In this document: in pieces, positions 22,947 to 31,104 of the stretch
Layout: each line of letters opens with the position of its first letter
Position numbering within the stretch: the first letter of the stretch is position 1
Notes under the pieces: generated by a model
Databases searched by the model: none
What the model saw: the letters and a program-made list of their open reading frames with translations, nothing else
What the model was told of the DNA's origin: nothing
Made by a program: the position numbers and the translations under genes
NCBI RefSeq assembly: GCF_000372465.1
Contig: NZ_AQUZ01000047.1
Location: 1 to 64,000, forward strand
Source of the DNA: Kribbella catacumbae DSM 19601
GTDB taxonomy: Bacteria > Actinomycetota > Actinomycetes > Propionibacteriales > Kribbellaceae
Direction of reading: 5' to 3'
Length of the DNA stretch: 64,000 nucleotides

Positions 22947-23585
22947 TTAGGGCTGGACGGTGAAGGTGTAGGTCTTCTGGCCGGTGGTTACCGCGGCGCC
23001 TGCGGCCGTAGTACCGGTGGCTTCGAAGGTGAGGGTGTAGGTGCCTGCGGCTTCGAAGGCCCAGTTGGCGTGGGCGTGGGTGTTGATGGCGATCGCCCGG
23101 GTGTCCGGCAAGCCGTTACCGCTGTCGAACCAGATGGTCGGAGTGCCGAGTGAGCTGGTGGTGTAGAGGCTCACCTGGGCCGGCCCGGTGACGGAGACCA
23201 GCTTGACGCTGACGCTGTTGCCCTGCAGCGCGCCGCTGGGTACACCCTCGGTGTTGAAGCCCGGCCAGACGATGTTGCTCACCTGGGTCTGCGGCAGGAT
23301 CCACACCGCGGAGCCCGGCGTACCGAGGAACGAGTACGCCGACCCCGAAGGCACAGTGGTCCTACTGGCCGACACAGCATTCAGTACTACGTCCGCCGGG
23401 TCGCGGTCGACGTTCGGGGTCACCGTGCCGTCGCGGAGGTCGAGGGTGAGAGCGGAGCCGGTCCAGTCGACGTCCACTGCGTCGACGTGCCCCTGGGAGA
23501 CGGTCGTGAGAGCGTGGGCCGGCAGTACCTGCAGCAGCGTGAACACGGCGGCCGTGGCGGCGCCGGCGAGCACCCGGGCCTTCAC
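22947..23585 (-). CDS. Choice-of-anchor M domain secreted protein
   Basis: This 212-aa protein has a signal peptide (1-25, cut near AHA-L) and one complete surface-repeat module of the kind in actinobacterial anchored-repeat ABC loci: QGHVDAVDVDW near the start, SFLGTPGSAVWILPQTQ, WPGFNTEG, GPAQVSLYTT and NTHAHANWAFEAAGTYTL. It has no lipobox, membrane tail or sorting signal, so it should be free or held by partners. The conserved GHVD and HAHANW histidines could bind zinc. It is the last gene of the operon and overlaps the previous one by 4 bp. Confidence 0.85.
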   Translation of the reverse strand: MKARVLAGAATAAVFTLLQVLPAHALTTVSQGHVDAVDVDWTGSALTLDLRDGTVTPNVDRDPADVVLNAVSASRTTVPSGSAYSFLGTPGSAVWILPQTQVSNIVWPGFNTEGVPSGALQGNSVSVKLVSVTGPAQVSLYTTSSLGTPTIWFDSGNGLPDTRAIAINTHAHANWAFEAAGTYTLTFEATGTTAAGAAVTTGQKTYTFTVQP

Positions 23586-24226
23586 TGGTTGACCTTGAAG
23601 CAGTAGGTGGCGACGGCTGAGGTGACCTGCTTGCCGGTGGCAGCAAGCGTTCCGCTGACCCGGACCTTCACCTGGTACGTACCGGCCGCCTCGAACGCCC
23701 AGTTGGCGTGCAGGTGACCGCCAGCAGAGGTGTTGATCCGGTCGGGCAGTCCGTTGCCGCTGTCGGCGAGCACGGTCGGCGCACCGAACGCGTCGGTGGT
23801 GAAGATGCTCAGGTCGGCCGGGCCGCTGACCCCGACGATGTCGACCTTCAGCGCGTCGTTGGTGAACACGCCGGCCTCGATCTCCTCGGCGCCGATCCCG
23901 GGCCAGAGCAGCTCGGGGTCCTGTACCTGGGGCAGCACCCAGGCGCGGGCGCCCGCAGTACCGAGGAACCTGTACTGCGGGTCGTCGGGTACGGCGATCT
24001 CGGAGCCGGGCTTGGCGACCAGCTGGACCTGCGAGGGGGAGTACTCGATGGCGTTCGCCTCGTCGTGGACGTGCACGTCGAAGGCGCCGTCCTCGAAGGC
24101 GATGCCGATCACGTCGACGTGGCCTTGGTCGAGCACGATCCTCGGTGCGGCATCGGCCGGCAGGGCGAGGCCGGACAACGCGAGCACTGCCACGGCAGGC
24201 AGCGCCACGCGGTGGAGTTTGCGCAT
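23582..24226 (-). CDS. Choice-of-anchor M domain secreted protein (paralogue)
   Basis: I start at ATG 24224-24226, which has GAAAGGAAAG just upstream; this gives 214 aa. A signal peptide (about 1-27, ADA-AP) precedes one module with DQGHVDVIGIAFEDG, YRFLGTAGARAWVLPQVQ, GPADLSIFTTDAFGAP and GGHLHANWAFEAAGTY. It is the same domain as in the following gene, with similar length, so the pair arose by duplication. The gap to the upstream permease gene is 16 bp. The location is extracellular. Confidence 0.85.
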   Translation of the reverse strand: MRKLHRVALPAVAVLALSGLALPADAAPRIVLDQGHVDVIGIAFEDGAFDVHVHDEANAIEYSPSQVQLVAKPGSEIAVPDDPQYRFLGTAGARAWVLPQVQDPELLWPGIGAEEIEAGVFTNDALKVDIVGVSGPADLSIFTTDAFGAPTVLADSGNGLPDRINTSAGGHLHANWAFEAAGTYQVKVRVSGTLAATGKQVTSAVATYCFKVNQ

Positions 24227-24242
24227 GACTTTCCTTTCACAC

Positions 24243-25106
24243 TCAGGCGGGGACAACAGCCGCCGCAGCGGAGCTGCGACGGTGGCTCAGCAGGCCGTGC
24301 CGGGGCGCGAACACCCAGCAGGCGATGAAGACGGCGGTCGCCGTCAGCACGATCAACCCGCCGGCGGCGAGGTTGAACGCATAGGAGAGATAGAGGCCGG
24401 CCAGCCCGGAGAAGGCGCCGATCAGGGGAGCGATCAGCATCATCCGGCCGATCCGGTCGGTCAGCAGCCGGGCGCAGGCGGCCGGCGTGATCAGCAGCGC
24501 GAGCACCAGGATGTTGCCGACCGCCTGGATCGAGATGACGATCGCGATCGTCACCATCGCGTAGAGCGCCATATCCAGCCAGAAGATCGGCAGCCCGACC
24601 GAGCGCGCGGTCTCGCGATCCAGCCCGACGGTGACGAACTCCTTGTGCAGTGCTCCGCTGATCAGCAACAGCACGGCACCCGCGATCGCGACCGTGACGA
24701 CATCGCGGTTGCCGATCCCGAGCACCGAACCGAACAGGAACGACTCCAGCGATCCGCCGTACCCCGGTGCGGTGCTCATCACCACGATGCCGAGGCCGAA
24801 CGCCGCCGCGAAGAACACGCCGATCACGGTGTCCTCCTTGAGCCGGCGGTTCTGCGAGACGACCGCGATGGACAGTGCGGTGATCAGCCCGGCAACGATT
24901 CCGCCGGCCACCAGGCTGGTGTGCAGCACGAACGCGATCGCGATGCCGGGGAAGACCGCGTGCGCCACCGCGTCGCCGATGAACGCCATCCCGCGCAGCG
25001 CGACATGGCTGCCGATCACGCCGCAGACGACGCCGGACATCAGCACGACGAGGAACGCGCGCTGCATGAACACGTGCTGCCACGGCTCGGTGAAGAACTC
25101 GATCAT
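24243..25106 (-). CDS. Anchored-repeat-type ABC transporter permease (ABC-3 family, zinc/manganese type)
   Basis: This 287-aa membrane protein has eight or nine predicted helices. The ABC-3 hallmarks are an amphipathic coupling region around LHKEFVTVGLDRETARSVGL, and GDAVAHAVFPGIAIAF near residues 45-60, where the histidine lies in the pore region of ZnuB-like permeases. It forms the channel for metal delivered by the ZnuA-like lipoprotein. It overlaps the ATPase gene by 4 bp. Confidence 0.9.
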   Translation of the reverse strand: MIEFFTEPWQHVFMQRAFLVVLMSGVVCGVIGSHVALRGMAFIGDAVAHAVFPGIAIAFVLHTSLVAGGIVAGLITALSIAVVSQNRRLKEDTVIGVFFAAAFGLGIVVMSTAPGYGGSLESFLFGSVLGIGNRDVVTVAIAGAVLLLISGALHKEFVTVGLDRETARSVGLPIFWLDMALYAMVTIAIVISIQAVGNILVLALLITPAACARLLTDRIGRMMLIAPLIGAFSGLAGLYLSYAFNLAAGGLIVLTATAVFIACWVFAPRHGLLSHRRSSAAAAVVPA

Positions 25107-25870
25107 CGGGTCACCCCGAGCGTGTGCAGCAGTTGCTCGGAACGCGCGACACCGAAGGCTCGCAGCCAGATGGCTGGGTCCCGCAGGTCTTCGGGTGGTC
25201 CGTCAGCGACCACGGTCTCGTTCAGCAGACAGAGCCGGGTGCAGGTGTCGGCCGCGGCTGGGAGGTCGTGCGTGGTCATCAGGATGGCGGTGCCTTCGCT
25301 GGTCAGCGTGCGGAACAGGCGGGTGAGGATCTCCTGCGTCGGTACGTCGAGGCCGGTGAACGGCTCGTCCAGCAGCAGCAGATTCGGGCGGAGCGCGAGC
25401 GCGCGGGCGACGAGTACTCGTTGCCGCTGACCTCCGGAGAGCTCGCCGATCGGACGCCGCTGCAGGTCGACGAGGTCCACTCGCTCGAGTGCTTCGCCCA
25501 CGGCGGCGCGATCGTCGGCGTTTGGTCGGCGGAGCCAGCCGATGCGATGGGTCCGGCCGGTCATCACCGCAGTACGGACGTCGACCGGGTAGTCCCAGAC
25601 GAACTCGTGCCGCTGCGGGACGTACCCGATACTCCCGCGCGCTTCCCGCGGCGTACGGCCGTCGATCGCGATCACACCAGCAGTTGTCGGCAGCAGGCCG
25701 AGGAGCGAACGGAGAAGAGTGGTCTTCCCGGCGCCGTTCGGTCCGATCAACCCGACATGCTCGCCTCGCCCCACAACCAGATCCACGTCATGCAAGACCT
25801 GCCGCCCACCCAGCTCAACAGCAACCCCGGCCACCTGCAGCACACCTGCCTGCGCGCCCGTCGGCTTCAT
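25103..25870 (-). CDS. Anchored-repeat-type ABC transporter ATP-binding protein
   Basis: This 255-aa ATPase has Walker A GPNGAGKTT (43-51), signature LSGGQRQRVLVARAL, Walker B LLLLDEPFTGLD and switch histidine MTTHDLPAAADTC. The sequence around YVPQRHEFVWDYPVDVRTAVM is typical of ZnuC/MntA-like ATPases. It energises the adjacent permease. It overlaps both neighbours by 4 bp. Confidence 0.92.
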   Translation of the reverse strand: MKPTGAQAGVLQVAGVAVELGGRQVLHDVDLVVGRGEHVGLIGPNGAGKTTLLRSLLGLLPTTAGVIAIDGRTPREARGSIGYVPQRHEFVWDYPVDVRTAVMTGRTHRIGWLRRPNADDRAAVGEALERVDLVDLQRRPIGELSGGQRQRVLVARALALRPNLLLLDEPFTGLDVPTQEILTRLFRTLTSEGTAILMTTHDLPAAADTCTRLCLLNETVVADGPPEDLRDPAIWLRAFGVARSEQLLHTLGVTR

Positions 25871-26676
25871 GCTCGCCTCCGGCGGATGAGGGCGTAGGTC
25901 GTTCCGAGCAGGGCGACGAGGGCGGCGGAGCCGCCGAGCCAGGGCCAGGGGGAGCGGCCGACGGCATCCGGCTGGCCTGCGCCCTGGCCGGCGGCTGGCT
26001 GCCCCGCCTTCTCCCCAGCGGCCGCGCCTTCAGCTGGTTTGAAGGCGTCGCGGGGGTTGCCGGGGCCGGCATGCAGGCGCAGCGGTCTGCGGTCGGTGAC
26101 CGTGGTGCCGTCGGTGAGTTTGGCTGTCATGGAGAGGTCGAGCAGGTAGCTGCCCGGGGTGGCGAAGGTCCAGTTGCCGTGGACGTGGGTGTTGACGTCG
26201 ACGCCGGTCTCCTGCGGGAACGGCTTGCGGCTGTCGAAGACCGGAGCGGGCTTGCCGAAGTCCGAGTTCAGGAAGAGCGTGAACGTGCCCGGTCCGTCCA
26301 CCCCGTGCAGCGACCAGGTCACCTCGCGGTCGACCCGCTTCGCCACCTCGGTGTCCTGGGTGTTCCAGCCCGGCCAGACCACACCGTCCTGCTGCACCTG
26401 CGGGATCACCCATACCTTCGCGCCCGGCTTGCCGAGGAACTCGTACGACGGATCAGTGGGTACCGACACCTCCGCCTTCTCCGTCGCCTGGATGACAACG
26501 TTCTCCAGCGGCCGCCAGACCACCGGGTCGCCGGTGTCGTCGCGCACCTGGATCGTCCACTTGCCGTCCACGAACCGCGGCCCGAGATCGACATGGCCGG
26601 CGGCGATCACCACCTGATCGGTCGGCGGCGCCGGGACAATTGCCACCGGCAACAAAAGCGCGAGCAGCAGTCTCAC
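25867..26676 (-). CDS. Choice-of-anchor M domain protein with C-terminal membrane anchor
   Basis: This 269-aa protein has a signal peptide (1-18), one surface module (AAGHVDLGPRFVDG, YEFLGKPGAKVWVIPQVQ, WPGWNTQD, NTHVHGNWTFATPGSY), a linker rich in Ala/Gly/Gln (200-240) and a C-terminal membrane helix ending in RRRRA. It therefore sits on the outside of the membrane next to the transporter, plausibly handing metal to the lipoprotein. The HVHGNW motif keeps both histidines. Confidence 0.88.
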   Translation of the reverse strand: MRLLLALLLPVAIVPAPPTDQVVIAAGHVDLGPRFVDGKWTIQVRDDTGDPVVWRPLENVVIQATEKAEVSVPTDPSYEFLGKPGAKVWVIPQVQQDGVVWPGWNTQDTEVAKRVDREVTWSLHGVDGPGTFTLFLNSDFGKPAPVFDSRKPFPQETGVDVNTHVHGNWTFATPGSYLLDLSMTAKLTDGTTVTDRRPLRLHAGPGNPRDAFKPAEGAAAGEKAGQPAAGQGAGQPDAVGRSPWPWLGGSAALVALLGTTYALIRRRRA

Positions 26677-28214
26677 TTCTTCTCCCCCAGACAGAGCAGC
26701 AGTTCGTCGGCGTTGTGCCGCATCATCGCGACGTAGGTCCGGGCATGTTCGTCGAACGAGTCGCCGTAGATCGAGCAGACCCGTACGCCGTTGTCGCGGG
26801 CGACCTGGGTCAGTACGGACGCGCGCTGGGCCAGGTTCGGCTCGGTGAAGACGGCCGGCACCTTGAGGTTGCGGATCGTCTCGGACAGCTTGCGGACCTG
26901 GTCGACACTCGGCTCCTGCGCCGGATTCGGTACCACGAAGCCGGCCACCTTCATCCCGTACGCCGACGCCAGGTAGCCGAACGCGTCATGCGTGGTGATC
27001 AACTGCCGCCGGTCGGCCGGGATCTTCGTCAACTGCGACCGGACGTAGGAATCCAGCTCGTCGAGCTCACGCAAGTAGGCGTCAGCATTGACTCGATATG
27101 TACTTGACCCGTCTGGATCAACACTGATCAACGTGTCTCTGATCAACTGCACATAGGCTTTCGCGTTCGCGACGTCCTCCCACAGATGTGGGTCGATCTC
27201 GCCGTGCACGTGCTTGCCGAGTACCGCCTGCGGGAGTTGGTGGATCTGTGCCCCCGCCTTGCCGAGGAAGGCGAACCGCGGATCGTCCGGCACGGTCTCG
27301 AGCGCCTTGCCCGGTACGTCGATGACGACGCGCGCCGCCGGTACTGCGGATTGCGCTTCACCTGGGCGCTGCGCGTCGGAGTACGCGTAGACCTGGCCGG
27401 TGTCGAGGTCGACGGTGAGGTCGGTGTGGCCGTCGTCGAGGACCGTCGCGGTGCCGCCGTCGGCTGGGCGGACCTTGTGTGGCTCGACTCCGACGGCGAA
27501 GGTGAAGGTGCCTCGGCCGAGTGGCTGCAGGGGTTTGCCCTCGCCGACGTCGAGCTTGCCTTCGAGGGTGAGGTGGTAGACGCCTGGTTTGGTGAAGGCC
27601 CAGTTCAGGTGGGTGTGGGCGGCGGGCGGCAGCGTCGTACTGTCCGCTGGGCCGCCGAAGTACACGTCGGGTTGGCCGAGGGATTCGGTCAGGTAGGCGA
27701 TGAGCTTGCCGGGGCCGTCGACCTTGGTGGCGGTGAGCTGGACGGACGACGTACGGGTAGCGCCGCGGGCTTTGCCGGTGCCGCGGACGCGGAGGCCCAG
27801 CCAGAGCACGTCCAGGCCGATGTCTTCGACGAGGGGGATGACGTGTGCGCCGTACGATTCGGCCGCCTCGGCGAGCGAGACGTTGGGGGTGCCCTTGGGT
27901 GCGTTCGCGTCGATCGTCTTGATTAGGGCTTGCGGTTCCAGGAGCAGGTGGTTGGTGAAGGTGACATCGGACTTGGCTACGCGCTTGGCGTCCGCAGGCG
28001 TGGGCTCGTAGGAATGCGGATCACCACCCGCCGGTACCAGCGACGACGCGGTCACCCGGTCGCCACCAACCCGCTGCGCGAGGTCAGCCAGGATCTCGGT
28101 GGTCGCGACGACATTGAGCTTGCCGCCCGCGCCGGCCGAAGTACCCGCACATCCACTCGCAGCCAGTACTACGAACGCGACCGCCGCAGCGGTCACCCGC
28201 CTGCCGCGCCTCAC
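26673..28214 (-). CDS. Anchored-repeat ABC transporter substrate-binding lipoprotein (ZnuA-like with inserted repeat module)
   Basis: This 513-aa protein has a lipobox LAASGC (C22). ZnuA-type cluster A-I sequence frames it: GGDPHSYEPTPAD early, then after an insertion HGEIDPHLWEDVANAKAY and TTHDAFGYLASAYGMKVAG, which hold the usual metal histidines. Residues about 120-325 are an insertion made of surface-repeat sequence. Its halves are swapped: the HTHLNWAFTKPGVYHL half comes first and the DDGHTDLTVDLDTG ... FAFLGKAGAQIHQLPQ half second. The protein captures a divalent metal, most likely zinc, for the permease. Confidence 0.92.
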   Translation of the reverse strand: MRRGRRVTAAAVAFVVLAASGCAGTSAGAGGKLNVVATTEILADLAQRVGGDRVTASSLVPAGGDPHSYEPTPADAKRVAKSDVTFTNHLLLEPQALIKTIDANAPKGTPNVSLAEAAESYGAHVIPLVEDIGLDVLWLGLRVRGTGKARGATRTSSVQLTATKVDGPGKLIAYLTESLGQPDVYFGGPADSTTLPPAAHTHLNWAFTKPGVYHLTLEGKLDVGEGKPLQPLGRGTFTFAVGVEPHKVRPADGGTATVLDDGHTDLTVDLDTGQVYAYSDAQRPGEAQSAVPAARVVIDVPGKALETVPDDPRFAFLGKAGAQIHQLPQAVLGKHVHGEIDPHLWEDVANAKAYVQLIRDTLISVDPDGSSTYRVNADAYLRELDELDSYVRSQLTKIPADRRQLITTHDAFGYLASAYGMKVAGFVVPNPAQEPSVDQVRKLSETIRNLKVPAVFTEPNLAQRASVLTQVARDNGVRVCSIYGDSFDEHARTYVAMMRHNADELLLCLGEKK

Positions 28215-30733
28215 GCTTCACCCCGCCGACGAGTGGCAACCAGCACCACAACACCAATCACCACAAGAGCAGCCCCGCCGCCGATCCACCCCGGCCCGAT
28301 CTCCGCCCCAGTAGAAGCCAACTTGCACCCACCCGCTGAAGGCGAGCCCTCCGCTGCAGTGCCGCCAACCACTGCTCCACTACGCGAGCCCACCTCCCCT
28401 GCACTGAGCGCGACTGCGCCGCGCACCTCAGCACCACCTGCAACCGCTACATGCGCGCCTATGACCGCGCTACGCGCGCCTACGCCTGCGGCGAGGTCGG
28501 CATGCGCGGAGTGCGCCGGGGCTCCCGTGCTGGCGCTGCGCGCACCTGCGTCGGCCGCTGCTTCGTACGCAGCGCCGTTCGCCGCTGACTCGCCGACGGC
28601 GAGAGCAACCTGCGAGGAGCGCGTCCCGATGTCCGTGCCGATGCCGTGGGCGGCTGTGCCGCTACCTGCAGTGGTGCCGCCTCCGGCGGCCGCGACCGCG
28701 CTCTGCGCGGCTGATCCGCCGGCGGCCGCGATGTCGGTGTCTGCGAGTGCGTTGTGGGCCGCCGCGCCGCTTGCGTTGGTGGCAGTTGCAGCAGCGTGCG
28801 TGGTTGTGCCGCTTGCTGCGGCGGGATGGGCGGCGCCGCCTGGGGCGGTGGCGGTGGCGGTTACTAGGAAGGTGAGGGTGGAGGTGGTGGTGGAGCGGGC
28901 TCCTGTGGTGAGGGTGGCGGTGTGGGTGAAGGTGGCTTGGTAGGTGCCTGGTTGGGTGAAGGACCAGTTGCCGTGGGCGTGGGTGCCGAGGGGGATGCGG
29001 TAGGTGTCGGGCAGGCCGTCGCCGCTGTTGAAGATGATCTTCGGGCGGCCGAAGGAGTCGAACTCGAAGACGGCGAAGTTGCCCGGGCCGGTGACGCGGT
29101 CGAGGCGCCAGTCGACGCCGGTGGACAGCTGGGCCGGGGTGAGTTCCTCGGTGTTCCAGCCGAGCCAGATGACGCCTTCCTTCTGCGTCTGCGGGATCTG
29201 CCAGAGCGGCGCCCCGGCGGGGCCGAGGAAGGCGAACGCCCCGCCTGGCGCACGCGTTCCGGCTGCGGCGGTGAGGCGGATGGTCACCTTTGCGGGGTCG
29301 CGCCAGACCGGAGTACCTGGTTTGGTGCCGTCCTTCACCCGGGAGGCCAGCTTTCCGCTCTCAAGGCGTACTGCGTAGTCCGCGTGGCCGTTGGAGAGGG
29401 TGGTGCGGGCTGGGTCGTTGCCTGTCGGAGGGGTGGTCGGTGGCGGGGTGGTGGCGCCGGGGGTGGTTCCCGGGGAGGTGGTCGAGCCGGGCTGGTTGGT
29501 GGAGGCGGTGCTGCCGGGCGTGGTCGTGGTGGGTGCAGGCTGGGTCGGGGTGGTGATGCAGGGTGGGAGGGTTCCCGAGGGGGTGCCGGTGGGGTTGGGA
29601 TTCGGCGGGGAATGGTTTGAGTTGTTATCCGCATCCCCGCCAGTTGAAGGCGACGTTGGCTGCTGGGTAGGGGGTGAACTCGGCGCGGTGGTGGGGCGAG
29701 GCGTCGGGCTGCCTGTCGGCGGCCGGCTGGTTGATGGAGTCGTCGGCCCGGTGGTCGGCGGGGGTGTCGGTTGGGTCGGCCCGGTGGTGGGCGCCGTGGT
29801 GGGTGGGGTTGTCGGCGGTGTGACTGGTGGCGTGGTGGGCGGAGTTGCTGGTGGTGTCGGCGACGTGGTGGGCGGCGTCGTCGGAGGAGTGCCAGTCGGC
29901 GGCGGCGTAGTGGGCGGCGTGACCGGAGGCGTCGTGGGAGGAGTGCCGGTGGGCGGAGTGGTCGGTGGGGTGACTGGCGGTGTGGTGGGCGGGGTGGTCG
30001 GTGGAGTGACCGGCGGTGTGGTGGGAGGAGTCGTCGTGGTGGGCGGGACGTACGGGCCGACTACGAAGGTGTAGGTGACTGGCCCAGACGAGAGCGGTGC
30101 GCCCGCGGTCGTGGTGCCGGATGCCTGGAAGGTCAGTCGGTAGGTGCCTAGCTGGGAGAAGGACCAGTTGGCGTGGACGTGCCGGCCGACCGGCTGGCGG
30201 AGCACCCGGATCGCCGGGTCGGCCGAGCTGAACACCCTCTGCGCGACACCGGTGAACTCGTCGTAGTTGAAGAAGACCTCCACATGACCCGGCCCCGAAG
30301 CCTCCAGCAGCGTCAGATCCACAGCATCCCCAGCGAGCACCCCAGGAGCGATCGTCTCGGTGTCCCAGCCCGGCCAGATCAGCTCGGGATCCTGGGATTC
30401 CGGTGCGATCCAGACCGAGTCGCCCGGCCTGCCCAGGAACGCGAAGGCCGGCAGATCAGGCAGTTCCACCCGAGCCGATGCCTTGTCCTCCAGGTTGAAG
30501 ATCAGCCCAGCCGGATCCGCCTCGCGGTACTCGCCCAGCCCGATCCGGCTGTTCAGTCGCAGTACCGATCCGTCGTACGTCGTGTGCAGGGCGTCGGTGT
30601 GGATCGCCTGCAGCACCTCCGGCGGCGGTTCGGCGTACGAGCGCAGGGCGGGCAGGAACGCCACGGCGAGCGTGAGCACGGCGGTGGTGGAAGCGAGCAG
30701 GGCAGCGCGAAAGCGATGGTGAGCGGCGGTCAC
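28211..30733 (-). CDS. Large transporter-associated surface protein with two repeat modules and LASTG sorting signal
   Basis: I start at GTG 30731-30733 behind GGGGGA, giving 840 aa; the longer frame has only a TTG. A signal helix (about 10-33) precedes module 1 (FAFLGRPGDSVWIAPES, WPGWDTE, RHVHANWSFSQLGTY). A Pro/Thr-rich wall-spanning region of about 220 residues comes next, then module 2 (NGHADYAVRLESG, FAFLGPAGAPLWQIPQTQ, THAHGNWSFTQPGTY). Beyond it is an Ala/Gly-rich stretch of about 190 residues dotted with His and Asp. It ends in LASTG, a membrane helix and RRRGEA, a class E-type (LAxTG) sortase signal, so it is probably cell-wall linked. No sortase gene is in the window. Confidence 0.88.
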   Translation of the reverse strand: MTAAHHRFRAALLASTTAVLTLAVAFLPALRSYAEPPPEVLQAIHTDALHTTYDGSVLRLNSRIGLGEYREADPAGLIFNLEDKASARVELPDLPAFAFLGRPGDSVWIAPESQDPELIWPGWDTETIAPGVLAGDAVDLTLLEASGPGHVEVFFNYDEFTGVAQRVFSSADPAIRVLRQPVGRHVHANWSFSQLGTYRLTFQASGTTTAGAPLSSGPVTYTFVVGPYVPPTTTTPPTTPPVTPPTTPPTTPPVTPPTTPPTGTPPTTPPVTPPTTPPPTGTPPTTPPTTSPTPPATPPTTPPVTPPTTPPTTAPTTGPTQPTPPPTTGPTTPSTSRPPTGSPTPRPTTAPSSPPTQQPTSPSTGGDADNNSNHSPPNPNPTGTPSGTLPPCITTPTQPAPTTTTPGSTASTNQPGSTTSPGTTPGATTPPPTTPPTGNDPARTTLSNGHADYAVRLESGKLASRVKDGTKPGTPVWRDPAKVTIRLTAAAGTRAPGGAFAFLGPAGAPLWQIPQTQKEGVIWLGWNTEELTPAQLSTGVDWRLDRVTGPGNFAVFEFDSFGRPKIIFNSGDGLPDTYRIPLGTHAHGNWSFTQPGTYQATFTHTATLTTGARSTTTSTLTFLVTATATAPGGAAHPAAASGTTTHAAATATNASGAAAHNALADTDIAAAGGSAAQSAVAAAGGGTTAGSGTAAHGIGTDIGTRSSQVALAVGESAANGAAYEAAADAGARSASTGAPAHSAHADLAAGVGARSAVIGAHVAVAGGAEVRGAVALSAGEVGSRSGAVVGGTAAEGSPSAGGCKLASTGAEIGPGWIGGGAALVVIGVVVLVATRRRGEA

Positions 30734-30771
30734 CGGGGTCCCCCAGGGTTCGGACGGCAGCGAGCAGCAGG

Positions 30772-30777
30772 ACTGTA
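30772..30777 (-). promoter_or_regulatory. Putative -10 of the zinc operon
   Basis: On the minus strand TACAGT fits an actinobacterial -10. The -35 position would fall on CTGAAA, 16 bp upstream, so the promoter spacer is covered by the Zur box. Confidence 0.45.
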
Positions 30778-30784
30778 TCTGACT

Positions 30785-30799
30785 TGACAACCATTTTCA
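30785..30799. promoter_or_regulatory. Zur box
   Basis: TGACAACCATTTTCA (reverse TGAAAATGGTTGTCA) matches the actinobacterial Zur consensus of the TGAAAATNATTTTCA type at nearly all positions. It lies 52-66 bp upstream of the first operon gene, overlapping the promoter. Zinc-bound Zur would repress the operon when zinc is plentiful. Confidence 0.75.
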
Positions 30800-30903
30800 G
30801 TAAGCTCGATCGAAACTGCGCCGGACGGCACTGGAAAGTCGTCACGATCGGCCGCCGGGAAATCACGCTCGGGACGGATTTCTCGTCTGGGCGCAGAGGT
30901 GGG

Positions 30904-30909
30904 TAGACT
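30904..30909 (+). promoter_or_regulatory. Putative -10 of rplY
   Basis: TAGACT is a good actinobacterial -10 hexamer; a weak TTCTCG lies 18 bp upstream. It predicts a 5' leader of about 190 nt before the L25 start codon. Confidence 0.4.
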
Positions 30910-31104
30910 GTTTTGGTTGCCTCGGCGAGGGACGCCCCCCGGACAAAGTCGCGCTCACCCGTGACCTGGGCGGGAGCGGCTCCGTGATCGACGCGGTGGT
31001 TCGTTGCCTGACGCCTTTTCGGCAGTCAAGACGTGCCCGCTGAGGCCAGCAGCTTGCAAGACCACCGACAAACATCACCGCAACGCACTTGAGGAGTTCA
31101 TCTC

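Larger units (their letters stand above)
30734..31104. other. Divergent intergenic region between the zinc operon and rplY
   Basis: No gene is seen. It holds the Zur box and promoter of the zinc operon on one side and the rplY promoter with a leader of about 190 nt on the other. The leader includes a short CCTC/GAGG hairpin and several GC-rich helices. Confidence 0.6.

Noticed and set aside
29400..30060. Repetitive G-rich stretch that could look like a CRISPR array or tandem repeat locus
   Set aside because: The periodicity is of codons for Pro and Thr in the surface protein; there are no constant-length spacers.
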